From: Cryobacterium sp.
GTDB lineage: Bacteria > Actinomycetota > Actinomycetes > Actinomycetales > Microbacteriaceae
Assembly: GCA_019638975.1 (NCBI GenBank)
Contig: JAHBST010000001.1
Coordinates: forward strand, 19,619 to 83,618
Length of the DNA: 64,000 nucleotides
Direction: 5' to 3'
The notes below the pieces were generated by a model, which was not told where the DNA came from, ran no database searches, and saw only the letters and a program-made list of their open reading frames with translations. Below are positions 9,972-19,363 of this stretch, piece by piece (position 1 is the stretch's first letter; each line of letters opens with the position of its first letter). The position numbers and the translations under genes were made by a program.

Positions 9972-11141
9972 ATGAGCACTCCTGATTCCGCGCCCGAATT
10001 GCTCCGCCTCGGCGTGCTGGCGACCTCGCGCAAGCCCGACGAGCGACGCCTTCCCATCCACCCCGCGCACGTCGAGAGAATCGACGCGGACATCCGCGCA
10101 AAAATGACCCTTGAACGCGGTTACGGGGTCAGGTTCGGGGTCGACGATGAAGAACTCGAGCCGCTGGTTGGCGGAATGTCCGACCGCGACGATGTCATCG
10201 CGAACTCCGAGGTCGTGCTTCTGCCAAAGCCCCAGGAGTCGGATGTCCGCGAACTCCGAGGCGGCCAGGTCTTGTGGGGCTGGCCGCACTGCGTGCAGGA
10301 TCGCGCGATCACGCAACTGGCGATCGACAAAGGCCTCACCCTGATCGCCTGGGAGGCGATGAACCACTGGCAGTCCGACGGCGGGTTCGGCTTGCACGTG
10401 TTTCACAAGAACAACGAGCTCGCGGGCTATTGCTCCGTGATTCACGCGCTGGAGTTGTGCGGTTCCACGGGCGACTATGGGCGCAGGCTCAGCGCCGTCG
10501 TGATCGGATTCGGTGCCACCGCGCGCGGGGCCGTGACGGCGCTCAACGCCCACGGAATCCATGACGTGCGCGTTCTCACCAACCGGGAGACTGCCGCGGT
10601 AGGCTCGCCGATCCCGTCGGTCGATATCATCCAGTTCGAACACAGCGACGAAGCGCCATTCGAGAGCACCGTCAACGCGGATGACGGACCCGTGAGTCTC
10701 GTTCCGTTCCTCGCCGAGAACGACATCGTCGTCAATTGCACCCTTCAGGATCCGAACGCCCCACTCACGTACTTGCGGACCGAAGATCTCGACGCGTTTC
10801 GTCCCGGCAGCCTCATTGTCGACGTTTCGATCGACGAGGGAATGGGGTTCTCCTGGGCGCGGCCGACATCCTTCGCGGACCCCATGTTCACGGTCGGCGG
10901 TTCAACCAACTATTACGCGGTAGATCACAGCCCGTCGCTGTTGTGGAATTCGGCCACCTGGGAGATCAGCGAAGCGCTTTTGCCGTTCCTGCGCACCGTG
11001 ATGGAGGGCCCGTCATCGTGGGCGAAGTCCGACACGATTCAGCGCGCAATCGAGATCGAGGAAGGCCGCATTCGCAATGCCGCGATTCTCGAATTCCAGG
11101 GCCGTTCATCGACCTACCCGTACCTCGCCGAACCCGCGTGA
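9972..11141 (+). CDS. N5-(carboxyethyl)ornithine synthase-like dehydrogenase
   Basis: A 389-residue protein of the alanine dehydrogenase/saccharopine reductase type. It has the N-terminal substrate domain (R-L-G-V-L-A-T-S-R-K-P-D-E-R-R-L-P-I-H-P), a Rossmann segment (A-V-V-I-G-F-G-A-T-A-R-G-A) and the conserved I-V-D-V-S-I-D-E-G-M-G-F loop. This pattern matches N5-(carboxyethyl)ornithine synthases, which reductively condense pyruvate with ornithine using NADPH. The substrate is inferred from family resemblance only. The ATG at 9972 was preferred to an upstream start at 9783, which would overlap the SRPBCC gene. The 130 nt before it hold no other gene. Confidence 0.75.
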   Translation: MSTPDSAPELLRLGVLATSRKPDERRLPIHPAHVERIDADIRAKMTLERGYGVRFGVDDEELEPLVGGMSDRDDVIANSEVVLLPKPQESDVRELRGGQVLWGWPHCVQDRAITQLAIDKGLTLIAWEAMNHWQSDGGFGLHVFHKNNELAGYCSVIHALELCGSTGDYGRRLSAVVIGFGATARGAVTALNAHGIHDVRVLTNRETAAVGSPIPSVDIIQFEHSDEAPFESTVNADDGPVSLVPFLAENDIVVNCTLQDPNAPLTYLRTEDLDAFRPGSLIVDVSIDEGMGFSWARPTSFADPMFTVGGSTNYYAVDHSPSLLWNSATWEISEALLPFLRTVMEGPSSWAKSDTIQRAIEIEEGRIRNAAILEFQGRSSTYPYLAEPA

Positions 11142-11183
11142 GGCTGAACGTGTCGGCAGAAATGGTTTCCGCTCGCCCGTCCT

Positions 11184-11948
11184 TCATCGATTCAGCTCGA
11201 GTCGTTGCCAACTGACGGTCGTGAGAACAACGGCGAGCGCGGCGAGCGGGAGCACGAGAAGCAACTGGATGCCGGAAACGTCGGCGCCACCACTCGCCGC
11301 CCACAGGCCAGGGGCAGACAGGGTGAACCAGCCGCCGGCTCCCGAAATGACCGCGACTTGCGCAGCGACGAGAATTCCGATCACGGCGCCGATACCGGCG
11401 ATGATCGACCGGGCCAGAGTCGCCACCCATGCGACGGGCACCGCGATGGCACCGGTCAACACGGCGAGACCCACTTGCCGGGCTGCGGCGGGTACGAGGT
11501 CGAGCGGGATGGGTCCGAGGCCGAAAATCACACCGGCGAGCAGTAGCGCGGCAAGCAACGCCACACTCGACCCGGCGCACCACACCGCGTAGACCGTGAG
11601 TTTCGCGAGGGCGATTGTCGAGCGGCGGATGGGAAGCGCGAAGAGCCCCGTGATCGCACCGTCGGTGAACTCGCGGCCGAACATCCAACTCAGGACGACT
11701 CCGAACCCCAGGAGCGCGGCGGCGGCAGTGACTTGCGCTGCGGTCGCCAAGTATCCTTCCCACCCGCCCGGATCAATGAGCGGTCCGAGTTTCGCCGCGA
11801 GCCCCGCATCGGTGGTGTTCACGGCGAGGAGCATCGACGAACACATGAGCGCGATCCCGATCACGAGAAGCGCGGTCGTCGTACGGACGAGAGTTGCACG
11901 CGCCAGCTTCGACCATTCCGTCACGAGTGCGGGAATCATGCCGCGCAC
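11184..11948 (-). CDS. ABC transporter permease (ABC-2 type)
   Basis: A 254-residue integral membrane protein with about six hydrophobic segments, beginning with L-V-R-T-T-T-A-L-L-V-I-G-I-A-L-M near residue 20. It is the membrane partner of the ATP-binding protein encoded just upstream, whose last 13 nt overlap its start. Together with the TetR gene these form a three-gene operon of the regulator-controlled exporter type. The substrate is unknown; lipids, peptides or drugs are all possible. The C-terminal Q-R-L-E-L-N-R is probably cytoplasmic. Confidence 0.85.
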   Translation of the reverse strand: MRGMIPALVTEWSKLARATLVRTTTALLVIGIALMCSSMLLAVNTTDAGLAAKLGPLIDPGGWEGYLATAAQVTAAAALLGFGVVLSWMFGREFTDGAITGLFALPIRRSTIALAKLTVYAVWCAGSSVALLAALLLAGVIFGLGPIPLDLVPAAARQVGLAVLTGAIAVPVAWVATLARSIIAGIGAVIGILVAAQVAVISGAGGWFTLSAPGLWAASGGADVSGIQLLLVLPLAALAVVLTTVSWQRLELNR

Positions 11949-12682
11949 TCCCCGCTGCCAGGGGCCGACACCCTAGCGCCGTCGTCATCGTGAACGAGCT
12001 CGAAGAAGGAGCGCTCGATATCGATTCCTTTCGGATCGAGGCTGCCGATGATGCGACCGTGATTCAGGACCGAGATCCGATTCGCGATCCTCGCGACCTC
12101 GTCAAGATGATGGCTGCTCACGAGCACACCGGCACCCCGGGCAACGCTTGCGAGAAGGCGTTCCCTGAGCAGGATGACGCCGTTCGGGTCGAGCGCGTTC
12201 GTCGGCTCATCGAGCACGATGACGCGAGGGTCATGCTGAAGGGCAGATGCCAGTCCGAGCCGCTGGCGGTTGCCGAGTGACAGCTTTCTCGACGGACGGT
12301 TCACAGAGGGCTCGAGGGCGAAGTCTCGAACGATGTTTTCGACCACGGCCGGGATTCGCCGTGCCGGGATCCGGTGCAACCGAGCGCCAAGCTCCAGGTT
12401 GCGTCGAACGGTGAGCTCTCCGTACGCGAGCGGATATTCCACGAGGTGCCCGACCGACCCCCAGTCCGTTTCCGCGATGGAACGCCCGAGAATTCTCACG
12501 CTTCCGCTGCGGGGTCGCAGCATCCCGAGGAGAAGCCGCATGAGCGTCGACTTGCCGGCACCGTTCAACCCCACGAGAGCGTGGACTTCCCCTTGCTCCA
12601 CATCGATGTCCACTCCCCTCACACCCGCGGTTTCATCGAACATCCGCTCAACCGAGCGCGCTTCAATCGCGAGCTCAGCCAT
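11936..12682 (-). CDS. ABC transporter ATP-binding protein
   Basis: A 248-residue ATPase subunit with Walker A G-L-N-G-A-G-K-S-T, an ABC signature reading L-S-L-G-N-R-Q-R-L-G (a mild variant of LSGGQ), Walker B V-I-V-L-D-E-P-T-N-A-L and the switch histidine in V-S-S-H-H-L-D-E. The frame is open upstream to 12790 inside the TetR gene, but the ATG at 12682 fits the family start and overlaps the TetR stop by 8 nt, indicating translational coupling. It energises the permease at 11184-11948. Confidence 0.93.
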   Translation of the reverse strand: MAELAIEARSVERMFDETAGVRGVDIDVEQGEVHALVGLNGAGKSTLMRLLLGMLRPRSGSVRILGRSIAETDWGSVGHLVEYPLAYGELTVRRNLELGARLHRIPARRIPAVVENIVRDFALEPSVNRPSRKLSLGNRQRLGLASALQHDPRVIVLDEPTNALDPNGVILLRERLLASVARGAGVLVSSHHLDEVARIANRISVLNHGRIIGSLDPKGIDIERSFFELVHDDDGARVSAPGSGECAA

Positions 12683-13229
12683 GATTGGCCTCGAGAATGT
12701 CGAGCGCGCCGAGGATCGCGCTGCTGAGGGATTCGTCTTCCGCCATGCTCCAGTCGAGCAACGCCGCGTTGAGAGCGCCCAGCACAGCACCGGCGACCAC
12801 GCGAGAGGTTCGGTCGGAAATCAGTCCGGAAGAGAGGGCTTCCGCAATGACGGCTTCCGTGGCCGTCGAGTTCTTTCCGAGAGCGGAGTGCAACGCGGGC
12901 GTGGAGGCCACGATGCGGAGTCGGGTGCGAAGGTCCTCTTCGGCCCCGTCCGGCAGTCGGGACCACACGGCCCGGATGCCGCGGACAGCGCGCACGAATG
13001 GCGGCAGCATGTCAGGTTGTCGCGCGATCGCTTCGCCGATTTCCGGATCGAACGGATCGTCGATGAGAACGGACTCTTTCGACGGAAAGTGCCGAAAGAA
13101 GGTCATCTCAGACACGCCCGCGGTCGAGGCGATGAGTGCGACGCTCGTCGCCTCATACCCGAATTGCGCAAACAGCCTCACAGCGGTGGCGCGAAGATTC
13201 TCGCGCGTCCGCTCAATCTTGGTGGTCAT
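12675..13229 (-). CDS. TetR/AcrR family repressor
   Basis: A 184-residue regulator with an N-terminal TetR helix-turn-helix (R-L-F-A-Q-F-G-Y-E-A-T-S-V through S-E-M-T-F-F-R-H-F-P-S-K-E) and an all-helical ligand domain. First gene of the exporter operon; a perfect 17-bp palindrome lies 7 nt upstream of its start and is the expected operator. Classic arrangement for self-regulated, ligand-relieved export. Confidence 0.93.
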   Translation of the reverse strand: MTTKIERTRENLRATAVRLFAQFGYEATSVALIASTAGVSEMTFFRHFPSKESVLIDDPFDPEIGEAIARQPDMLPPFVRAVRGIRAVWSRLPDGAEEDLRTRLRIVASTPALHSALGKNSTATEAVIAEALSSGLISDRTSRVVAGAVLGALNAALLDWSMAEDESLSSAILGALDILEANHG

Positions 13230-13235
13230 GGATTT

Positions 13236-13252
13236 ATGTTAGTGACTAACAT
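13236..13252. promoter_or_regulatory. 17-bp perfect palindrome, TetR operator candidate
   Basis: ATGTTAGTGACTAACAT: two 8-nt arms around a single G. It begins 7 nt upstream of the TetR start and 55 nt before the glycerate kinase start, so a bound repressor could affect both directions. The TTAGTGACTAA core resembles known TetR-type sites with an odd centre. Confidence 0.75.
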
Positions 13253-13306
13253 TTCGTCATGCAAGATTGAGCGGCTTCGCGGAAGGATTTGCGGCACAGT
13301 GAAGAC

Positions 13307-14428
13307 ATGGGATTAACGGTCGTCGTCGCCCCCGATTCGTTCAAAGGATCCCTCGGCGCGCGTGAGGTCGCACAAGCTCTCGCGCGCGGATGGCTGGGCG
13401 TGCGCCCTGACGACGACCTCGTCGCCATTCCGCAGGCAGACGGCGGCGAGGGAACGCTCGACGCCATCGCCGCGACGCTCCCCGACTCGCGAACAAACCC
13501 CTGGCGTGACGCCGGTCCGGTGACGGGACCCGACGGCCGGTCGACGCCCGGCATCTGGCTCGAGCTTCCGCGCCGCGTCGGGGTCGTCGAGCTCGCGCAA
13601 TGCTCGGGCATCTCCCTCATGAGCGCGCTCGACCCGCTCGCGGCGACGACTCGCGGTCTCGGCGAGGTTATTCGCCACACACTGGAACACGGAATCGAGT
13701 CGCTCGTCATCGCGCTCGGCGGGTCAGCGTCGACGGATGGCGGTGCCGGCGCGCTCTCCGCTCTCGGCGCCCGCTTGACCGATCGGAGCGGAAAGACCTT
13801 GCCTCGCGGCGGCGCGCCCCTCATGGAACTCGCCGACGTCGATCGCACGTCATTGCTCGCGCCGCCGAAAGGAGGCGTCACGCTCCTGGCGGATGTGGCG
13901 ACGCCTTTGCTCGGTCCGCGCGGAGCGGCGGTGGTCTTCGGACCCCAGAAGGGCGCGACGGCCGACGACGTGGCACTTCTCGACGCGGCCCTCACTCGCT
14001 TCGCAACCGTCTTCGGCGGTTCTCCGGATGCCCCCGGCGGCGGCGCGGCGGGTGGAACCGCGTACGGATTTGCGACCGCGTGGGGAGCCGCAATCGAATC
14101 CGGTGCACGCGCGGTGCAGCGACTCACCGGGCTTTCGCGCGCAATCCGCACCGCGGATGTCGTCCTGACGGGAGAGGGGCACTTCGACGCGACGTCCCTC
14201 GACGGGAAAGTGGTCGGCGAATTGCTCCGCCTCGCCCGGCGGCATTCCGTTCCCACTGGCCTCATCGTCGGGGACATGGATCCCGGACTGAACTCCGAAG
14301 TGAACGGCGTGTGGACGTGCGCGCTCGCGGCGTTAGCCGGCTCGAAAGACCATTCGCTGAGCGACCCCGATCGATACCTCGAGCAGGCAGGTCACGATGC
14401 GGCCGTGCACTTCGGCATGTCGCGGTGA
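13307..14428 (+). CDS. Glycerate kinase
   Basis: Phosphorylates D-glycerate with ATP, feeding photorespiratory, glyoxylate or serine-derived carbon into glycolysis. The 373-residue product shows the family's first strand V-V-V-A-P-D-S-F-K-G-S-L, the glycine-rich G-G-S-A-S-T-D-G-G-A-G loop around 140, and the V-L-T-G-E-G-H-F-D strand near 290. It belongs to the GarK/GlxK group. The ATG at 13307 was chosen over a TTG six codons upstream. It is divergent from the TetR operon and convergent with the ScfR-like gene, 27 nt away. Confidence 0.93.
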   Translation: MGLTVVVAPDSFKGSLGAREVAQALARGWLGVRPDDDLVAIPQADGGEGTLDAIAATLPDSRTNPWRDAGPVTGPDGRSTPGIWLELPRRVGVVELAQCSGISLMSALDPLAATTRGLGEVIRHTLEHGIESLVIALGGSASTDGGAGALSALGARLTDRSGKTLPRGGAPLMELADVDRTSLLAPPKGGVTLLADVATPLLGPRGAAVVFGPQKGATADDVALLDAALTRFATVFGGSPDAPGGGAAGGTAYGFATAWGAAIESGARAVQRLTGLSRAIRTADVVLTGEGHFDATSLDGKVVGELLRLARRHSVPTGLIVGDMDPGLNSEVNGVWTCALAALAGSKDHSLSDPDRYLEQAGHDAAVHFGMSR

Positions 14429-14455
14429 TCGGCGTCGGTCGCCTGGGGCTCCGAC

Positions 14456-15886
14456 TCAGCTTCCGGAGTGGGCTTCGAGGAAGTCGTAGAGTTCGGTATC
14501 GTCCACTCCGGGGAAAGTGCCGGAGGGAAGAGGGGACAGGATGTGCGCGTGCAGTCGCGCGCTCGCCCATGCTTTTCGTGACCAGCGGGCGGCGAGCTCG
14601 CCGGCGGGTCGGCGACAGCAATTCACATCCGGGCACGTCGATGACTGCCGATTGGTCGTTTCTCGGCCACGGAACCACTTCGCGTCGTTGAAGGGAACTC
14701 CGAATGTGATCGAGAACTCCTCCGCTTGCGAGGTGCCGATTTGCGTCGAGCACCAGAAGGTGCCCGCCGGGGTATCCGTGTACTGGTAGAACTCCGTCGT
14801 ACGGTTCGTGCGCTCGAATGCCAATCGCGCGCTCCAGTGCCGGCACACGATTTGGCCCTCGGTCGATCCCGTCACATCCGTGGGCAATCGAAGTCCGTCG
14901 TTCTCGTATCCCTTGTAGAGAGCACCATCCTCGCCCACTCGAAGAAAGTGAACGGTCATGTCGAGGTGGCTCGTCGCAAGATTGGTGAATCGCAAGGCGG
15001 CGGCCTCGTGCGTTACGCCGAACGCATCCCGAAAGTCCTCAATCGCAAGGTTCTTGTCGGCCTTCGCGACTTTCAGGAAGTCCACCGATTGCTTGAGAGG
15101 CATGAGGCACGCTGCCGCGAAGTAGTTGATTTCGAGTCGTTGCCTCAGGAATTCCGCGTAACTGTCCGGTTCGTGGTGGCCGAGAAGCCGATGCGCGAGC
15201 GCTTGCAATGCCATCGAGCGCAAGCCGTGTCCGCCCGGAATCGATGCGGGCGGCAGATAGATGCGACCATTCTCCAGGTCGGTGACCGATCGAGTCGAGT
15301 GCGGAAGGTCTGCGACGAAAATGAGATCGAAGCCGAGCTTTTTCGCCATGAGGCTGACCGTGCGATGCGTGAGGGCTCCCGTGGAGTGCCCCGCGAGTCG
15401 AAGCTGCTCTTGCGCGAGTTCCTCGATTTCGGGAATGTAGTTGTCTTTCGTCCGCATCAATTGGCGGAGCTCCGTGTTCGCTCTCCTGGCCTCTTCCGGA
15501 GTCGCTATCGCTTCTTTGGCGCGGCGCGCGAGCTCATGGTGAAGCCCCACGAGAGACTCGAGGGTCTCATCCGGCAAGGTGCGAGACGGTCGGATGACCG
15601 GCAGGCCGAGCCCCGCATAGACCGTGCTGCGCTGCATCCGTTCGAGTTCGATTTCCATGGCGGCGCGCTGCGAGGGAGGCGTCGGATCGAGCAAGTCCGA
15701 AACCTCGACCCCGACTGTCTGAGCGATGGCCTGCAGAAGCGACAGCCTCGGCTCTCGCCGACCGTTTTCCATGAGCGAGAGCTGGCTGCCCGCGATCCCC
15801 ACTTCCTGACCGAGCTGATCGAGAGTGAACCCGGATGCCGTACGGAAGTGTCGGATGCGTTGCCCCAGCGTCGCAAGATCGGTCAT
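14456..15886 (-). CDS. XRE-family regulator of the ScfR/RamB type
   Basis: A 476-residue regulator with an N-terminal XRE helix-turn-helix (T-L-D-Q-L-G-Q-E-V-G-I-A-G-S-Q-L-S-L-M-E-N-G), a middle region resembling the IrrE-type metallopeptidase fold but with a degenerate A-L-A-H-R-L-L-G-H motif, and a C-terminal domain with a cysteine cluster C-P-D-V-N-C-C. This matches RamB/ScfR regulators of acetate, propionate and glyoxylate metabolism. The ATG at 15886 follows GGAAAAC; a GTG at 15895 is the alternative. It is divergent from pckG, with an inverted repeat between them, so pckG is a likely target. Confidence 0.85.
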   Translation of the reverse strand: MTDLATLGQRIRHFRTASGFTLDQLGQEVGIAGSQLSLMENGRREPRLSLLQAIAQTVGVEVSDLLDPTPPSQRAAMEIELERMQRSTVYAGLGLPVIRPSRTLPDETLESLVGLHHELARRAKEAIATPEEARRANTELRQLMRTKDNYIPEIEELAQEQLRLAGHSTGALTHRTVSLMAKKLGFDLIFVADLPHSTRSVTDLENGRIYLPPASIPGGHGLRSMALQALAHRLLGHHEPDSYAEFLRQRLEINYFAAACLMPLKQSVDFLKVAKADKNLAIEDFRDAFGVTHEAAALRFTNLATSHLDMTVHFLRVGEDGALYKGYENDGLRLPTDVTGSTEGQIVCRHWSARLAFERTNRTTEFYQYTDTPAGTFWCSTQIGTSQAEEFSITFGVPFNDAKWFRGRETTNRQSSTCPDVNCCRRPAGELAARWSRKAWASARLHAHILSPLPSGTFPGVDDTELYDFLEAHSGS

Positions 15887-15899
15887 GTTTTCCACTGTA

Positions 15900-15933
15900 G
15901 TGAAAGTTTGGAGGTTCTTTCCACGACTTTCAC
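15900..15933. promoter_or_regulatory. GTGAAAGT-N18-ACTTTCAC inverted repeat between scfR-like gene and pckG
   Basis: The 8-nt arms are perfect (15900-15907 and 15926-15933). The repeat lies just upstream of the regulator's start and about 70 nt before the pckG start. The left arm runs into AAAGTTTGGA, which shares A-A-A-G-T-T-T-G with RamB-type sites as known from corynebacteria. It is a good candidate operator for the ScfR-like protein on both genes; assignment is inferred from position and pattern. Confidence 0.5.
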
Positions 15934-16000
15934 CGGAAATCCCCCGTAAGTGGGCGCAGAATGTGAGGAGTAGCGATTTTGACCGGGATCAGGAGACACC

Positions 16001-17863
16001 ATGACCCTCACCGCCCCCCAGCGAACGAGACTCACCGGAGACACGACCATGAATGATGAGTTTGCCGTTCCGCAGAATGCGCCGAAGTCGGTCATCGCGT
16101 GGGTCGAGGAGATCGCGAAACTCACGAAGCCCGAAAACATCCATTGGTGCGATGGTTCCGCTCAGGAATACGACCGCCTCACGCGCTCCATGATCGAAAC
16201 CGGTACCCTGCTTCGCCTGAATCCGGAACATCGTCCTTACAGCTTCCTCGCGCGGAGCGACCCGAAGGATGTCGCTCGCGTTGAAGCACGCACTTTCATT
16301 TGCTCGGCGGATCCGGACGATGCCGGACCGACGAACAATTGGCGCGACCCGAAAGAAATGCGCGCAACCCTCAAAGAACTCTTCGACGGCAGCATGCGCG
16401 GTCGAACGATGTACGTCATTCCGTTCTCCATGGGCCCGCTCGGCAGTCCCTTCGCGAAACTCGGCGTGCAAGTCACTGACTCCCCGTACGTCGTGGCCAG
16501 CATGTCGATCATGACCCGCATGGGTTCTGCGGCATTGGATCTGATCGGGCCGAAAACCCCCTGGGTTCCCGCGGTGCACAGCGTTGGCGCACCCCTGCTC
16601 GACGGCGAAAAGGACGTCCCTTGGCCGTCGAATGACACGAAATACATCACCCATTTCCCGGAAAGCCGCGAAATCTGGTCCTTCGGCTCCGCCTACGGCG
16701 GAAACGCCTTGCTGGCCAAGAAGTCTTTCGCCTTGCGCATCGCATCAGTGATTGCTCGCGACGAGGGGTGGCTCGCCGAGCACATGCTGATCCTCAAGGT
16801 CACCAACCCCCGCGGTCGCGTCTTCCACGTCGCCGCGGCCTTCCCGTCCGCGTGCGGGAAGACGAACCTCGCCATGTTGCGCCCATCCATTCCGGGCTGG
16901 AAGGTCGAGACGATCGGCGACGACATCGCGTGGCTGCGTCCGGGGCCGGATGGGCGGCTGCGCGCCATCAATCCGGAGGCCGGCTTCTTCGGTGTCGCGC
17001 CCGGCACGAGCCCCACCACGAACGCGACGGCGGTCGACACGGTGTGGGGAAACACGATCTTCACGAATGTCGCCTTGCGTGACGACGGCGATGTGTGGTG
17101 GGAGGGCCTCACCGACAAGGCCCCCGACCACTTGACCGATTGGCAGGGGAACGACTGGACTCCGGCATCCGGAACCCCGGCTGCCCACCCGAATTCGCGC
17201 TTCACCGTCGCCGCCCGGCAGGCACCATCGATCGCCGACTCGTGGGACGATCCCAACGGCGTCGTGCTGGACGCGATCATTTTCGGCGGGCGCCGCGCCC
17301 ACAATGTCCCGCTCGTCGTCGAAGCTCGAGACTGGGAGCACGGCGTCTACATGGGCGCGACGATCTCGTCAGAGCGCACCGCGGCCGCCGAGGGCAAGGT
17401 CGGTGAATTGCGGCGCGACCCGTTCGCCATGATGCCGTTTTGCGGATACAACATGGCAGACCACTGGTCGCACTGGCTGGGAATGGGCGAAACGTTGCGG
17501 AAGAACGCCGTCGTTCCGCGCATTTTCCAGGTTAACTGGTTCCGCAAGGGCGACGACGGTCGCTTCCTGTGGCCGGGCTTCGCCGAGAACTCTCGCGTTC
17601 TGGCCTGGATCCTCGACCGCGTGGACGCTCAGACGGGAGCCGTCGACACACCACTCGGACTGGTACCGCGGGACGGCGGAATCGATCGCACGGGCCTCGA
17701 GGTGAGCGACGACGACTGGAGCGAACTCTTCGCGATCGACAATTCTGCCTGGCTCGATGAACTCGACGGCACGGAAGCGTTTTTCGAGAAGTTCGGCGAT
17801 CGGCTGCCCGAAGCGTTGCCCCGCCAATTGAGCGACATCCGGCAACGGCTGCAATCCTCGTAG
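16001..17863 (+). CDS. pckG: Phosphoenolpyruvate carboxykinase (GTP)
   Basis: Converts oxaloacetate and GTP to phosphoenolpyruvate, CO2 and GDP, the first step of gluconeogenesis from TCA intermediates. The 620-residue product has the GTP-type P-loop [10 protein letters not shown] at about 281-290 with the hyper-reactive cysteine at 285 and lysine at 287. It also has the Mn-binding and substrate segments [12 protein letters not shown] and F-G-G-R-R. The ATG at 16001 has AGGAGA at good spacing; a second in-frame ATG at 16049 also has GGAGA upstream and is a possible alternative. It is divergent from the ScfR-like regulator. Confidence 0.97.
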   Translation: MTLTAPQRTRLTGDTTMNDEFAVPQNAPKSVIAWVEEIAKLTKPENIHWCDGSAQEYDRLTRSMIETGTLLRLNPEHRPYSFLARSDPKDVARVEARTFICSADPDDAGPTNNWRDPKEMRATLKELFDGSMRGRTMYVIPFSMGPLGSPFAKLGVQVTDSPYVVASMSIMTRMGSAALDLIGPKTPWVPAVHSVGAPLLDGEKDVPWPSNDTKYITHFPESREIWSFGSAYGGNALLAKKSFALRIASVIARDEGWLAEHMLILKVTNPRGRVFHVAAAFPSACGKTNLAMLRPSIPGWKVETIGDDIAWLRPGPDGRLRAINPEAGFFGVAPGTSPTTNATAVDTVWGNTIFTNVALRDDGDVWWEGLTDKAPDHLTDWQGNDWTPASGTPAAHPNSRFTVAARQAPSIADSWDDPNGVVLDAIIFGGRRAHNVPLVVEARDWEHGVYMGATISSERTAAAEGKVGELRRDPFAMMPFCGYNMADHWSHWLGMGETLRKNAVVPRIFQVNWFRKGDDGRFLWPGFAENSRVLAWILDRVDAQTGAVDTPLGLVPRDGGIDRTGLEVSDDDWSELFAIDNSAWLDELDGTEAFFEKFGDRLPEALPRQLSDIRQRLQSS

Positions 17864-18007
17864 AACTTCGTCGGCCGCAGGCCCAACGATGAGGGCGACT
17901 TCGTCGTCTAGGTAGGTGTGACCTCCATTTCACTTCCCGCTGTGCGCGATGCGACCCACGACCTCCGATCGACCGCGAGAATGGGTGCAGCGGGAAGGAG
18001 GGCACGA

Positions 18008-18556
18008 GTGAGAGAGAACGACGCGATTCCGCTCGCGGCATCCTGGGAGCTCGTCGTCACGCAATTGGTTCGGGAGCGCGGCGCCGCTTTGCAGCGATAC
18101 GCCTTCCTTTTGTGCGGCAATCCGGATGACGCGGCAGATCTCGTTCAGGACGCACTCGTCAAGACCTTCGGCCGATTGCGCAACGGATTCAGCGTCACGA
18201 GTGCTGAAGCTTACGTCCGCAAAGCGATTCTCAACACGTACCTGGATGGCGGTCGGCGCCGCTCGCGGTGGAGGCGGATCGCTCATTTGGAAGTGACACC
18301 GGAATCCCTCGATTCCGAGTCGCCGACAACCGAACTTCGGCTGGACGTCCTCAACCAGCTTCAACGCCTCGCTCCCCGCGAGCGCGCGTGCATCATCCTT
18401 CGCTACTACGCAGACTTGAAAGTGGACGAAATCGCCGAAACGCTCGCCATCAGCTCGGGAGCCGTCAAGCGCTATGTGAGCGACGCGCTCGCCAAGCTCG
18501 CGGTCTCGGTGACTCTCGGGAAGCTGAGCGAGAAGGGAGAGCGCCATGCCGACTGA
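18008..18556 (+). CDS. SigE-family RNA polymerase sigma factor
   Basis: A 182-residue sigma-70 group IV protein of the streptomycete SigE-like subfamily. Region 2 includes L-C-G-N-P-D-D-A-A-D-L-V-Q-D-A-L-V-K-T-F; region 4 includes L-A-P-R-E-R-A-C-I-I-L-R-Y-Y-A-D-L and the helix-turn-helix around I-S-S-G-A-V-K-R-Y-V. The frame is open from 17918, but GTG 18008 has a strong AAGGAGGG at 5-nt spacing and gives the usual family length. It overlaps the next gene by 11 nt, which suggests a sigma/anti-sigma pair. The 144 nt before it after pckG hold no gene. Confidence 0.92.
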   Translation: MRENDAIPLAASWELVVTQLVRERGAALQRYAFLLCGNPDDAADLVQDALVKTFGRLRNGFSVTSAEAYVRKAILNTYLDGGRRRSRWRRIAHLEVTPESLDSESPTTELRLDVLNQLQRLAPRERACIILRYYADLKVDEIAETLAISSGAVKRYVSDALAKLAVSVTLGKLSEKGERHAD

Positions 18557-19331
18557 ATCGGAGTTCCGCGATCAACTTCGGCGCGCGACATCGGCTCCAT
18601 TGCCCCCCATCGACGCGGATGCGGTCATCCGGCAAGCGAAGTCGCGTCGCGCTCCGCGACGAGTAGCTTTCGGGGCGATGACGGTGCTCGCGGTCGCCGG
18701 CGTGACGACGCTCGGAGTGTTCACGCTGCCGTCGCTTCTGCCGGGTGGAGTCGGGGCATCAGACACTTCGGCGCCCGCGTACCAATCCCAGGTCTCCGAT
18801 TCGGGGAAAGATGCCCCCGGTGGATATGCGGAAGGAATCGTTGAGCCGCCGAGCGCGGAGTCGCGATCGTCGGCGAAGTGCGGGGAGGCCCCTCTTGTCG
18901 TTCCGCCGAATTCCTGGGGTCTCGTGGTGACCGGATCGTTCCCGGCATCGGCTCCTGCCGACGGCTCCCCCGTCTCGGGCACGGTGACGCTGACAAATCA
19001 GGGAACAACGCGCGTGGTCGGGGTGACGCCTTCGCAAGTCGTCATCGCACTCGCGCACGACGGCACAACCGTGTGGCACAGCAACGGCGCTGTCGATGCA
19101 CGCGGACGTCGCGTGGACCTTCGACCGGGTGAATCCCTGAGCTACCCCGCGCAATTCACGCCCGTCGAGTGCACGGCCGCGGATGACCGGGGCAGCGAGT
19201 TCCCCCACGACCTGCCGGCGTTGGCACCCGGCGACTACACGGTTTCTGCGACGATCGAGTTCCTACCGGACGCTGAGTCGAGCGGCGGAACCGTCGTGTC
19301 GGGGCCAGCGAGCATGATCACGCTCCGATAG
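18546..19331 (+). CDS. Single-pass membrane protein coupled to the sigma factor, possible anti-sigma
   Basis: A 261-residue protein with about 38 cytoplasmic residues (R-D-Q-L-R-R-A-T-S-A-P-L-P-P), one transmembrane helix (about 40-62) and an external domain of about 200 residues. The external part has an Ig-like pattern (G-T-V-T-L-T-N-Q-G-T-T-R-V-V-G) and two cysteines. No zinc anti-sigma H-x3-C-x2-C motif is present, so an anti-sigma role is inferred only from the 11-nt overlap with the sigma gene and the topology. The cytoplasmic stub is short for known sigma-binding domains. Confidence 0.7.
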   Translation: MPTESEFRDQLRRATSAPLPPIDADAVIRQAKSRRAPRRVAFGAMTVLAVAGVTTLGVFTLPSLLPGGVGASDTSAPAYQSQVSDSGKDAPGGYAEGIVEPPSAESRSSAKCGEAPLVVPPNSWGLVVTGSFPASAPADGSPVSGTVTLTNQGTTRVVGVTPSQVVIALAHDGTTVWHSNGAVDARGRRVDLRPGESLSYPAQFTPVECTAADDRGSEFPHDLPALAPGDYTVSATIEFLPDAESSGGTVVSGPASMITLR

Positions 19332-19363
19332 CCGATCCCGAATCGCACGGGCAATCGTCCTTA

